Assembly: GCA_040385105.1 (NCBI GenBank)
Contig: JAZKHY010000033.1
Coordinates: 1 to 64,000, forward strand
Origin: JACMQX01 sp040385105
Lineage (GTDB): Bacteria; Pseudomonadota; Gammaproteobacteria; Burkholderiales; Burkholderiaceae_C
Direction: 5' to 3'
DNA length: 64,000 bases
Position 1 is the first letter of the stretch. Each line of letters begins with the position of its first letter. Below are positions 15,828 through 23,588 of this stretch, one piece after another. Under the pieces are notes generated by a model. It did not search any database. It had not been told where the DNA came from and worked only from the letters and a program-made list of their open reading frames with translations. The translations under genes and the position numbers were made by a program.

Positions 15828-16508
15828 TCAGGCCTCGGCCGCCGAGAGCGTGCCGGAAAGGCCGTAGAGGCCGGTGAGCTGGCCGTCCTGCGCACCGTTG
15901 CCTGCCAGCTGGCCCGGCGAGAGCGGTGATGCGGTGAGTGCGCGCAGTGCTTCCGCGTCGTAGCCGCAGGCAAGGAACACCCAGTCCGCCGTCCCATCGC
16001 CGCCGCGGATGCGCTGTTCCTGCGTCTGCGCGACATTGCCCAGCGCCGAGGCCTCCAGCAGGTGCGCGCCTGCAATGCCACGCTGCTGTGACAGCGCGGG
16101 CAGCAGCGATTGCAGGTAAGTGCGCAACGCGGCCTCGCGCCCGTCAGACGGCGCCAGGCGCACCGTCAGCATGAAGCGGCCATTGCCTGCGCCAACGCTG
16201 CCCGACACGTCGCACAGGCTGCGCACCATGCGCGCATGGTGCGGCATCATCCTGACCGACCAGGGCGTCGGGTTGTTCAGCCGCTCCATGTAGGCAGGCC
16301 CGGCCAGTGCTTCACGCGCCGCGAGTTCATACATCACGAAGAAGCCGGTGCCATTGTCCTCGCTGGCCCAGCGCGTGCCGCGCCTGAAGCCCTCGATGCG
16401 CAGGCGCTCCGGATGGTGCTCGTGCGTATGCCAGTCGAGGAACTCGGCCCGCTGTTCCGGCGCGATGTGCCACCACATCGCCACCGCCGCCTTGCCGGTC
16501 AATGCCAT
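15828..16508 (-). CDS. Hypothetical protein, possible two-domain dimeric alpha/beta-barrel, TRAP operon
   Basis: I do not recognise this 226-residue protein. It looks like two repeats of a ferredoxin-like fold, each starting with a strand and a charged helix. The first has MWWHIAPEQRAEFLDWHTHEHHPERL, rich in His and Trp, and the second RFMLTVRLAPSDGREAALRTYL. Similar His-rich starts occur in small EthD or antibiotic-monooxygenase-like proteins, but no active site can be assigned. It begins 4 bases after dctM, so it is the last gene of the TRAP operon and may act on the imported compound. Confidence 0.7.
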   Translation of the reverse strand: MALTGKAAVAMWWHIAPEQRAEFLDWHTHEHHPERLRIEGFRRGTRWASEDNGTGFFVMYELAAREALAGPAYMERLNNPTPWSVRMMPHHARMVRSLCDVSGSVGAGNGRFMLTVRLAPSDGREAALRTYLQSLLPALSQQRGIAGAHLLEASALGNVAQTQEQRIRGGDGTADWVFLACGYDAEALRALTASPLSPGQLAGNGAQDGQLTGLYGLSGTLSAAEA

Positions 16509-16512
16509 GCCG

Positions 16513-17796
16513 TCAGTACCCGGCGAGCCAGCGCGCCGGCACTGTGACGATGGACGGGAACAGCACCATCACGAACAGGATGGCGAACTCGGCGATCATG
16601 AACGGCAGCACGCCCTTGGTCACATCGTCCATGCTGATCTTGCCGACCCCCGCGACCACGTTCAGCACCGTGCCCACCGGTGGCGTGACCAGGCCGATGG
16701 AATTGTTGATGATGAACATCACGCCGAAGTACACCGGGTCGATGCCGGCGGCCTTGACCACCGGCATCAGCACCGGCGTGAGGATCAGGATGGTGGGCGT
16801 CATGTCCATCGCTGTGCCCACCAGCATCACCAGCACCATGATCGCGACCATCAGCAGGATCGGGCTGTCCATGAAGGGCTTGAGCAGGCTCACCACCATG
16901 GCTGGCAGGTTCGCCACTGTGATCAGCCAGGCGCTGACCATGGCCGCCGCGATCAGGAACATCACCACGGCGCTGGTCTTGGCCGAGGCCACGAACACGC
17001 CGTACAGCTGCGAGAGCTTGAGCTCGCGGTAAATGACGGTGGAGACGAAAAGCGCGTACACCGCAGCCACCACGGCCGCCTCAGTCGGTGTGAACACGCC
17101 CATGCGCAGGCCCACCAGGATGATGACCGGAAGAACCAGCGCCCAGGTCGCGTCGCGGAACGCCTTCATGATCTCGGCGGCCGACTTGCGCGGCGGCGGC
17201 ACGATCTTCTCGCTGCGCACCAGCCAGGCCCAGGTGACCCACAGCGCGCCGCCGATGAGCAGGCCGGGCACGATGGCAGCCAGGAACAGCTTGGAGATGG
17301 AGACGTTTGCGGCAACACCGAAGATCACCAGCCCGATGCTGGGCGGGATCACCGGGCCGATGACGCCGACCGAGGCGATCAGGCCGCCCGCGCGCTTCTT
17401 GTCGTGGCCGGCCTTGACCATCATCGGCAGCAGCAGCGCGGTGAGCGCCGCCGCGTCGGCGACGGCGGAGCCCGACAGCGCCGACAGCAGGCAACCGGCC
17501 ATGATGGTGACGTAGCCCAGGCCGCCCTTGACATGGCCGACGAGCGCCAGCGCCAGGTCGACGATGCGGCGCGACAGGCCGCCGACGTTCATGATCTCGC
17601 CGGCCAGCATGAAGAACGGCACCGCCAGCAGCGGGAAGCTGTCGGCACCGCCGATCAGGTTCTGCGCGAGGATCTGGGCATCGAACAGCTGCAGGTGCCA
17701 CATCAGGGCGACACCGCTGGCCAGCAGGGCAAATGCGATCGGGATGCCCAGCGCCATGGCGGCCAGCAGGGATCCGATGAAGATGGCAATGGTCAT
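16513..17796 (-). CDS. dctM: TRAP transporter large permease subunit (DctM)
   Basis: A 427-residue inner-membrane protein with about 12 membrane segments that forms the substrate pathway of a tripartite ATP-independent periplasmic transporter. It shows DctM-type sequences such as SFPLLAVPFFMLAGEIMNVG, GVIGPVIPPSIGLVIFGVAA and NNSIGLVTPPVGTVLNVV. It overlaps the small subunit gene by 4 bases. Uptake is driven by an ion gradient. The substrate is not evident from the permease; the neighbouring dehydroquinase-like gene hints at a carboxylated ring compound. Confidence 0.96.
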   Translation of the reverse strand: MTIAIFIGSLLAAMALGIPIAFALLASGVALMWHLQLFDAQILAQNLIGGADSFPLLAVPFFMLAGEIMNVGGLSRRIVDLALALVGHVKGGLGYVTIMAGCLLSALSGSAVADAAALTALLLPMMVKAGHDKKRAGGLIASVGVIGPVIPPSIGLVIFGVAANVSISKLFLAAIVPGLLIGGALWVTWAWLVRSEKIVPPPRKSAAEIMKAFRDATWALVLPVIILVGLRMGVFTPTEAAVVAAVYALFVSTVIYRELKLSQLYGVFVASAKTSAVVMFLIAAAMVSAWLITVANLPAMVVSLLKPFMDSPILLMVAIMVLVMLVGTAMDMTPTILILTPVLMPVVKAAGIDPVYFGVMFIINNSIGLVTPPVGTVLNVVAGVGKISMDDVTKGVLPFMIAEFAILFVMVLFPSIVTVPARWLAGY

Positions 17797-18374
17797 GGCT
17801 TGGCTCCGGCAGGCCCGCTGGCCTGGCTGGCCTGGTTGGCATCACTCAGCACCTGCTTGATCTGCGCGGCTTCTTCCGACTCCTGCACCATGACCAGTTC
17901 ATCGTCAGACAGCCGGCCCGTCACGATCTTCCAGAAGTCCAGCAGCAGCAGGACTCCAGCCAGCACAGCGAACACCAGGCCCGGGAGGTACACGATGGCC
18001 ATGGACCAGCCGGTCGACGGCGCCGACGAGTCCCAGTTGATCTTGACCTGCTCCCAGCAGCCCCTGGCCAGCAGCACGACGATGAAGATCATCAGCACGT
18101 GGCCCACGATGAGGCAGATCTTCTTGCCGATGACCGGCAGCCGACCGACCACCAGGTCAACGCCCAGGTGCCCGTGTTCACGCAGCGCGACGACGGCGCC
18201 GAGGAAGGTGCACCAGATGAAAAGCCAGCGCGACAGCTCTTCGGACACGGTGATGCCCGAGTTGAAGCCGTAGCGCAGCACCACATTGCCGAACACCAGC
18301 ACGACCATGATGGCCAGGCCGATCGCGATGAGGAATTCAATGGCCTTGCAGGCCTTGTCGACGAACTTGTCCAT
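17793..18374 (-). CDS. dctQ: TRAP transporter small permease subunit (DctQ)
   Basis: A 193-residue inner-membrane protein with four membrane segments, the small permease partner of DctM. The DctQ pattern is visible as VSEELSRWLFIWCTFLGAVVALREHGHLGVDL (about residues 40-72, quoted in shorter form: SEELSRWLFIW, REHGHLGVDL). The C terminus after about residue 155 is a charged and Ala-rich tail. It lies 75 bases after the aroQ-type gene and overlaps dctM by 4 bases. Confidence 0.94.
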   Translation of the reverse strand: MDKFVDKACKAIEFLIAIGLAIMVVLVFGNVVLRYGFNSGITVSEELSRWLFIWCTFLGAVVALREHGHLGVDLVVGRLPVIGKKICLIVGHVLMIFIVVLLARGCWEQVKINWDSSAPSTGWSMAIVYLPGLVFAVLAGVLLLLDFWKIVTGRLSDDELVMVQESEEAAQIKQVLSDANQASQASGPAGAKP

Positions 18375-18449
18375 GGGTCTGGATGGTAGCGATTCAAGCC
18401 CGGGCGCGCCACTCCTGCGGCACGTCAGCCGGGTCTTGAACCAGCTTCG

Positions 18450-18905
18450 TCATTTCGCAGCAACCCGGGCGCTTTCGCCCGCGATCTCGACCATCGCCCG
18501 CAGGCCCTGCAGGTACGAATGCGGGCCAAAGCCCTGGATCGTCCCCTTCACCGCGGGCGAGATGATGGAGTGGCTGCGCCACGGCTCCCGCGCCGCGATG
18601 TTGGACATGTGGACTTCGATCACCGGGAACGGCATGGCCTTGATGGCATCGTGCAGCGGCACGCCGTGCTGGGTGAGCCCGGCAGGGTTCACCAGCGCGC
18701 CGTTGGCCGTGTCGATGTGCTCGTGCAGGAAATCGACCAGCGCCCCTTCGTGGTTTGACTGGATGGTCTCGAGCGTCACGCCCAGTTCCGCGGCCAGCTT
18801 TGCCAGCATGTCATTGATCTGCGCGAGCGTCGTGGTGCCGTAGATATGCGGCTCGCGCCGGCCGAACAGGTTCAGGTTCGGCCCGTGGAGGACAAGGATT
18901 TTCAT
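18450..18905 (-). CDS. aroQ: Type II 3-dehydroquinate dehydratase family protein, variant active site
   Basis: A 151-residue protein with the flavodoxin-like fold of type II dehydroquinases, which interconvert 3-dehydroquinate and 3-dehydroshikimate. The catalytic Arg and Tyr are present (LNLFGRREPHIYG), as are IQSNHEGALVDFLH, EVHMSNIAARE and the later Arg. The usual NxGxxTHTSVALRDA segment reads NPAGLTQHGVPLHDAI, so the conserved His after Thr is Gln and the Ser is Gly. The gene is embedded between TRAP subunit genes (6 bases after dctP), which suggests a catabolic role on an imported quinate-like or other compound, not the shikimate pathway. The family is firm; the exact substrate is uncertain. 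Confidence 0.82.
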   Translation of the reverse strand: MKILVLHGPNLNLFGRREPHIYGTTTLAQINDMLAKLAAELGVTLETIQSNHEGALVDFLHEHIDTANGALVNPAGLTQHGVPLHDAIKAMPFPVIEVHMSNIAAREPWRSHSIISPAVKGTIQGFGPHSYLQGLRAMVEIAGESARVAAK

Positions 18906-18910
18906 GGGGG

Positions 18911-19927
18911 TCAGAACTTCGAGACGCGCTCCAGCTCGGACTTGAACAGGGTCACGACGGCTGGGTCATAGGCGGCGGCGAACTTGTCATAGACCGGCCG
19001 CACGTCGGCGCGCATCTTGGCCAGCTCGGCGGGCGGGACGTCGTTGTAGATCATGCCCTTGGCCGTGAGCTCGCCCAGTGCCTTGCTTGAGACTTCGCGG
19101 CTGACCACACGCTGCCAGTTCTGCGCTTCGATGGCGGAGTCCGCGATGATTTTCTGCTCCACCGGCGAGAGGCGGTCCCAGAAGCGCTTGCTGATCTGGA
19201 CCGGGTTGGTCGCATACACGTGGTTGGTGCCGCTCACGTACTTCTGCACTTCGAAGAACTTGCTCGACGCGATCACCGCGAAGGGGTTCTCCTGGCCATC
19301 CACTGCCTTGCTTTCGAGCGCGCCGTAGAGCTCTGCGAAGGGCATAGGCACCGGGTTCGCCTTGAAGGTCCGGAAGGTCTCCAGGAACACCGGGTTCGGG
19401 ATCACGCGCAGCTTCAGGCCGTCCAGGTCCGAGCCCTTCATGATGGGCCGCTTGCTGTTGGTGACGTTGCGGAAGCCAAGGTCAAAGAACGCCAGGACCA
19501 TCACGCCCTTCTCTGGCAATTTGGCGGTGAGCATCTTGCCCAGCGGGCCGTCAACCAGCGCGTCGGCCTGGCGGGCATTGGCAAACAGGAACGGGAAGTC
19601 AAGCAGGCCGAATTCCTTGACGATGCCGTTCAGCGAGGTGGTGGATGCCACCAGCATCTCCTGCACGCCGCCCTGCAGCGCAGCCTGCTGCTGCAGCTCG
19701 TTGCCGAGCTGGGAGGCCGCGAATTCCTGCACCTTGATCTTGCCGCCGCTCTTGGCAGCGACGATTTCTGCAAACTTGCGCACACCCAGGCTGGTCGGAT
19801 GGTCGGGATTGTTCAGGTGGCCGAACTTGATGGTGCGTTCCTGGATGTCCTGCGCCATGGCGCCGAAAGCGGCAAACGAGAGGGCGGCGGCGCACGCGAT
19901 CGCGCGGCGGGTGAGCTTCATGTTCAA
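18911..19927 (-). CDS. dctP: TRAP transporter substrate-binding protein (DctP)
   Basis: A 338-residue periplasmic solute-binding protein with a signal peptide (MNMKLTRRAIACAAALSF, cleavage after about AMA at residues 23-25). The mature protein follows the DctP pattern: IKFGHLNNPDHPTSLGVRKF, then the ligand-binding stretch DGLKLRVIPNPVFLETFR, where the Arg usually holds a substrate carboxylate, then SKAVDGQENP. It is the first gene of the operon dctP-aroQ-dctQ-dctM-hypothetical and is divergent from an IclR regulator. The ligand is probably a carboxylic acid. Confidence 0.95.
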   Translation of the reverse strand: MNMKLTRRAIACAAALSFAAFGAMAQDIQERTIKFGHLNNPDHPTSLGVRKFAEIVAAKSGGKIKVQEFAASQLGNELQQQAALQGGVQEMLVASTTSLNGIVKEFGLLDFPFLFANARQADALVDGPLGKMLTAKLPEKGVMVLAFFDLGFRNVTNSKRPIMKGSDLDGLKLRVIPNPVFLETFRTFKANPVPMPFAELYGALESKAVDGQENPFAVIASSKFFEVQKYVSGTNHVYATNPVQISKRFWDRLSPVEQKIIADSAIEAQNWQRVVSREVSSKALGELTAKGMIYNDVPPAELAKMRADVRPVYDKFAAAYDPAVVTLFKSELERVSKF

Positions 19928-20014
19928 GATATGTCTCCTTGAGGGAACTTGCGGTTCTGCGGGCTGTGGCCTGGCACCGTGCCGGCCATCGTGGCGCGGA
20001 TCATAGCCCAGAAA

Positions 20015-20058
20015 TCCGGAAATTGGAATCAGATTCCAATATGGAATGATTTTCCGGA
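20015..20058. promoter_or_regulatory. Operator region between dctP and the IclR gene
   Basis: A perfect 19-base palindrome ATTGGAATCAGATTCCAAT lies at 20022-20040. It is flanked by an outer inverted pair TCCGGAAA (20015-20022) and TTTCCGGA (20051-20058). The site is midway between the divergent dctP and IclR genes, 64 bases before the IclR start, where an IclR protein would be expected to control both. The assignment to this regulator is inferred from position. Confidence 0.7.
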
Positions 20059-20103
20059 ATCTTTGGATGTTTTGTATGATCCGGGCCTACGGAGAACGCG
20101 ACG

Positions 20104-20931
20104 ATGAGCACACTGGAACGATCCCTGGGCATCCTGGAATACCTGGCTGCCTACCCCGAAGGCATGTCGCTGGCGAACATCGCGCAGGACCTCGACCTGC
20201 CACGCAGCGCCTCGCATCGCCTGCTGTCGGAGCTGGCGCGCTGCGGCTATGTGCGGCAGTTGCGCGACCACGGGGACTACGCGCTGACCACCAAGCTCGC
20301 GGCGCTGGGCCTGAGCTTCCTGAGCAGTTCGGGCATTGTCGACATCGCCCAGCCGCTGATCGACCGGCTCGCCGAAGTCTCTGGCGAGCTGGTGCGGCTG
20401 GCCATCGTCGATGGCGACCGCCTGACCTTCGTCGCCAAGGCGCAGGGCGCGCGTTCCGGCCTGCGCTACGACCCGGACATGGGCATCGACGTGCGCCTGT
20501 CGTGCAGCTCGGCGGGCCACGCCTGGCTGATGACGCTGAGCGATGAGCGCGCCATCGAGATCGTTTCAAAGCAGGGCTTTGGCGACCCCAAGAGCTATGG
20601 CCCGAATGCGCCGACCACGATCAAGGCACTCACCCGCATCCTGGCCGAGGGCCGCAAGCGCGGCTTCAGCATCATCAACGAGATGTACTCTCCCGGCATG
20701 ACGGCCATGGCTGCGCCGATCCAGCGGCGGGACGAGGCGGCGATCGGCGTGATCACCGTTGCCGGCCCTGCCATGCGGCTGACCGGGGAACGCATGATGG
20801 AACTGGGGCCTCAGCTGATGGCTGCGGCGTCCGAGCTGGCCGTGGCCAGCGGGGCCTCGCCGCTGTTTGCGCGAGGTGTTACCAGCCGCGTGGCGAGTCG
20901 CGTTGCGAAGACCGAGTCGGCCATCGGTTGA
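20104..20931 (+). CDS. IclR family transcriptional regulator
   Basis: A 275-residue cytoplasmic regulator with an N-terminal winged helix (about 1-65; LGILEYLAAYPEGMSLANIA, then LPRSASHRLLSELARCGYV) and a C-terminal GAF-like effector domain with GLRYDPDMGIDVRLSCSSAG and later FSIINEMYSPGMTAMAAPI. It is transcribed away from the TRAP operon, with a palindromic operator between, so it most likely controls uptake and use of the TRAP substrate. A GGAG ribosome site precedes the ATG at 20104. Confidence 0.93.
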   Translation: MSTLERSLGILEYLAAYPEGMSLANIAQDLDLPRSASHRLLSELARCGYVRQLRDHGDYALTTKLAALGLSFLSSSGIVDIAQPLIDRLAEVSGELVRLAIVDGDRLTFVAKAQGARSGLRYDPDMGIDVRLSCSSAGHAWLMTLSDERAIEIVSKQGFGDPKSYGPNAPTTIKALTRILAEGRKRGFSIINEMYSPGMTAMAAPIQRRDEAAIGVITVAGPAMRLTGERMMELGPQLMAAASELAVASGASPLFARGVTSRVASRVAKTESAIG

Positions 20932-20940
20932 CTGCCTGCG

Positions 20941-21666
20941 TCAGCAGGCGCGGCTGGCTGACGCGAGCACGCCCGACCTCAGCAGCGCATCCACAATCGC
21001 CGCCGAATGCGGGCTGGCCACGGTTTTCACGAACTCCAGGAAGTCCACATGCGCGGCGTCATCGGCGCGGTCGGACACGGTGCGCACGGCTGCGAACGGC
21101 ACGCCGTAGTCGTGGCAGGCCTGCGCAAATGCGGCGCCTTCCATTTCGACGGCCAGCGCATCCGGCAATGCGGCCTGCAGTGCGCGGCTCTCCGCATTGG
21201 TGGAGACAAAGCGGTCACCGCTGATGACCAGGCCCCGGTGCAGCGTGGCTTGCGGCAGTGCCTGCCTCGCCGCGGAAGCCAGCGCCGCGCTGAGCGCGGG
21301 GTCGGCCGCAAAACGCGACACGCCGTACAGCGGGATTTCATACTTCGGGAAGATCGGCGAGGCATCCATGTCGTGCTGCATGAAGCTGTCGGCCACGACC
21401 ACGTCGCCCAACTTCACACCGGGCCCGAGACCGCCGGCCACGCCGGTGAAGACGATGGCCGAGACCTTGAAGCGTTCGGCCAGCACGGTGGCCGTGATCG
21501 CACCCGCGACCTTGCCGATGCGCGCAAGGACGGCGACGACCTCCTGCCCGTGAAGATGGCCCTGCCAGAATTCGCGGCCGGCGACGGTGACCTTGCGCTC
21601 GTCGGGCATTAACTCAAGCACTGCCGCCAATTCCTCGTGCATGGCGCTGACGATGGCTATGGGCAT
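20941..21666 (-). CDS. mtnN: 5'-methylthioadenosine/S-adenosylhomocysteine nucleosidase
   Basis: A 241-residue cytoplasmic enzyme that cleaves adenine from methylthioadenosine and S-adenosylhomocysteine, recycling by-products of polyamine synthesis and methylation. It begins MPIAIVSAMHEELAAV, which includes the catalytic Glu, and shows VFTGVAGGLGPGVKLGDVVV, AVEMEGAAFAQACHDYG and the catalytic Asp in RTVSDRADD. I use the ATG at 21666; the frame opens at 21705 but that segment overlaps the REP-like repeat. It converges with the IclR gene, with 9 bases between the stops. Confidence 0.93.
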   Translation of the reverse strand: MPIAIVSAMHEELAAVLELMPDERKVTVAGREFWQGHLHGQEVVAVLARIGKVAGAITATVLAERFKVSAIVFTGVAGGLGPGVKLGDVVVADSFMQHDMDASPIFPKYEIPLYGVSRFAADPALSAALASAARQALPQATLHRGLVISGDRFVSTNAESRALQAALPDALAVEMEGAAFAQACHDYGVPFAAVRTVSDRADDAAHVDFLEFVKTVASPHSAAIVDALLRSGVLASASRAC

Positions 21667-21684
21667 TTCTTCCTCCGGCAGAAC

Positions 21685-21770
21685 GTAATTGGGGTCAGAG
21701 TCCAATTTCGTTCAGCATTATTGGCCTCCGAAGAAGCTGCTGTCCTGAATTGGAATCTGACCCCAATTAC
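21685..21770. repeat. REP-like inverted repeat pair between mtnN and fadD
   Basis: Two 23-base arms face each other across about 39 bases: the left arm (21685-21707) contains AATTGGGGTCAGAGTCCAAT and the right arm (21748-21770) contains ATTGGAATCTGACCCCAATT. They are inverse complements with one mismatch. The arms resemble the GGGGTCAGA-type palindromic repeats dispersed in several proteobacterial genomes and linked to REP-associated transposases. No transposase gene lies in the window. Confidence 0.75.
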
Positions 21771-21802
21771 TTGGTGGCATTCCGGCACCTGCCGGTCACC
21801 GG

Positions 21803-23479
21803 CTACTTCTTGTCTCGGAGTTCGCGGCGCAGGATTTTTCCAACCGGGGTTTTCGGCAGCTCGGTGCGGAACTCCACGATCTTGGGCTGCTTGTAGCCGG
21901 TGAGGTTGGCCTTGCAGTACTCACGCACCTGGGCTTCGGTGAGGTTCGGGTCTTTCTTGACGATGACGAGCTTCACGGCCTCGCCGGACTTCTCGTCCGC
22001 CACGCCGACGGCCGCGCATTCCATGACGCCGGGGCAGCCCGACACCACATCTTCCACCTCATTGGGGTAGACGTTGAAGCCGCTGACCAGGATCATGTCC
22101 TTCTTGCGGTCCACGATCTTGAAGTAGCCGCGGGCATCCATCACGCCGATGTCGCCGGACTTGAAGTAGCCGTCCGCTGTCATCGACTTGGCGGTCTCGT
22201 CCGGCCGCTGCCAGTAGCCGGCCATGACCTGCGGGCCCTTGATGGCGATCTCGCCGGGCTGGCCCAGGGGCACTTCGTTGCCGTCGTCGTCGAGCAGCTT
22301 GAAATAGGTGCTCGGGATCGGCACGCCGATGGTGCCGGTGTATTCGGTGCTGGTGGTCGGGTTGCAGCTGGCCGAGGGCGAGGTTTCAGACAGGCCGTAG
22401 CCCTCGCAGATCGGGCAGCCGGTCTTCTCAAGCCAGAGCTTGGCTACAGCGCCCTGCACAGCCATGCCGCCACCGACCGAGATCTTGAGGTTGCTCCAGT
22501 TCACGCTGTTGAAATCCGGGTGGTTGGCCAGGCCGTTGAACAGCGTGTTGACTGCCGGCAGGCTGTGGATGGTGTGCTTGGACAGTTCCTTCAGCACCGC
22601 AGGCAGGTCACGCGGGTTGGGGATCAGGATGAGCTTGCCGCCGGTACGCATCGACAGCATCATGCCGACGGTGAAGGCGAAGATGTGGTACAGCGGCAGG
22701 GCGCAGACGCTGGTGGGCTGCTCGTCCTTTGGCACCTTGTCCATCACCGGCTGGTTCCACACTTCCGACTGGATCACGTTGGCAATGACATTGCGGTGCA
22801 GCAGCACCGCGCCCTTGCTCACGCCGGTGGTGCCGCCGGTGTACTGCAGCACGGCCACGTCGTCGGGCGCAATGACCGGCTTCTTGAGCGTGCCGCGCGT
22901 GCCCTGGGCCACCGCGTCGTTGAATCGCACGGCGCCCGGCAGGTTGAAGGCCGGCACCATCTTCTTGACATTGCGCACCACATAGTTGACGAGCGCGCCC
23001 TTGAGCATGCCCAGCTGGTCGCCCATGGCGCACAGCACGATGTGCTTGACCGGCGTCGCGGCCAGGCACTGCTCCAGCGTACTGGCGAAGTTCTCGACAA
23101 TGATGATGGCCTTGGAGCCCGAGTCCTTGAGCTGGTGCTCCAGCTCGCGCGGCGTGTACAGCGGGTTGACGTTGACGACGACATAGCCCGCGCGCAGGAT
23201 GGCGGCAACCGCCACCGGGTACTGCGGCACATTGGGCATCATGATGGCGACGCGGTCGCCCTTGGCCAGGCCCAAGCCCTGCAGGTAGGCGGCCAGCGCG
23301 CTGCTCAGGCTGTCGGTCTGGCCGAAGGTCACATCCTTGCCCATGAAGCTGTAGGCCACGCGGCCTGCATACTTCGTGAACGCCTCGTCCATCAGGGCGA
23401 CGAGGGAAGGGTATTGGGAGGGGTCGATGTCGGCGGGCACGCCGGCGGGGTAGGCGCTCAGCCAGGGACGGTCGGTCAT
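21803..23479 (-). CDS. fadD: Long-chain fatty-acid--CoA ligase
   Basis: A 558-residue ANL-superfamily enzyme that activates long-chain fatty acids with ATP and CoA, at the inner membrane face. The AMP-binding P-loop YTGGTTGVSKGAVLLHRN is at about residue 213, followed by GYGLSETSPS, DRKKDMILVSGFNVYPNEVE and the catalytic Lys in LPKTPVGKILRREL near the C terminus. Length and motif order match FadD. It stands alone, 109 bases after pntB in the same direction. Confidence 0.94.
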   Translation of the reverse strand: MTDRPWLSAYPAGVPADIDPSQYPSLVALMDEAFTKYAGRVAYSFMGKDVTFGQTDSLSSALAAYLQGLGLAKGDRVAIMMPNVPQYPVAVAAILRAGYVVVNVNPLYTPRELEHQLKDSGSKAIIIVENFASTLEQCLAATPVKHIVLCAMGDQLGMLKGALVNYVVRNVKKMVPAFNLPGAVRFNDAVAQGTRGTLKKPVIAPDDVAVLQYTGGTTGVSKGAVLLHRNVIANVIQSEVWNQPVMDKVPKDEQPTSVCALPLYHIFAFTVGMMLSMRTGGKLILIPNPRDLPAVLKELSKHTIHSLPAVNTLFNGLANHPDFNSVNWSNLKISVGGGMAVQGAVAKLWLEKTGCPICEGYGLSETSPSASCNPTTSTEYTGTIGVPIPSTYFKLLDDDGNEVPLGQPGEIAIKGPQVMAGYWQRPDETAKSMTADGYFKSGDIGVMDARGYFKIVDRKKDMILVSGFNVYPNEVEDVVSGCPGVMECAAVGVADEKSGEAVKLVIVKKDPNLTEAQVREYCKANLTGYKQPKIVEFRTELPKTPVGKILRRELRDKK

Positions 23480-23588
23480 AAGTCTTCTCCAGTTATTCGC
23501 TCAACAACGCGCGATTGTCCCTGCCGCCATGCCGGCGGGGGGTTGTGTTTTCCCTAGGAAAGCGAAGAGCGGCCCCTCTAAAAAAGGC

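Noticed and set aside
16348..18273. A long + strand open frame opposite the TRAP permease genes
   Set aside because: Histidine- and aspartate-rich translation without motifs; the - strand genes are clear DctM and DctQ proteins.
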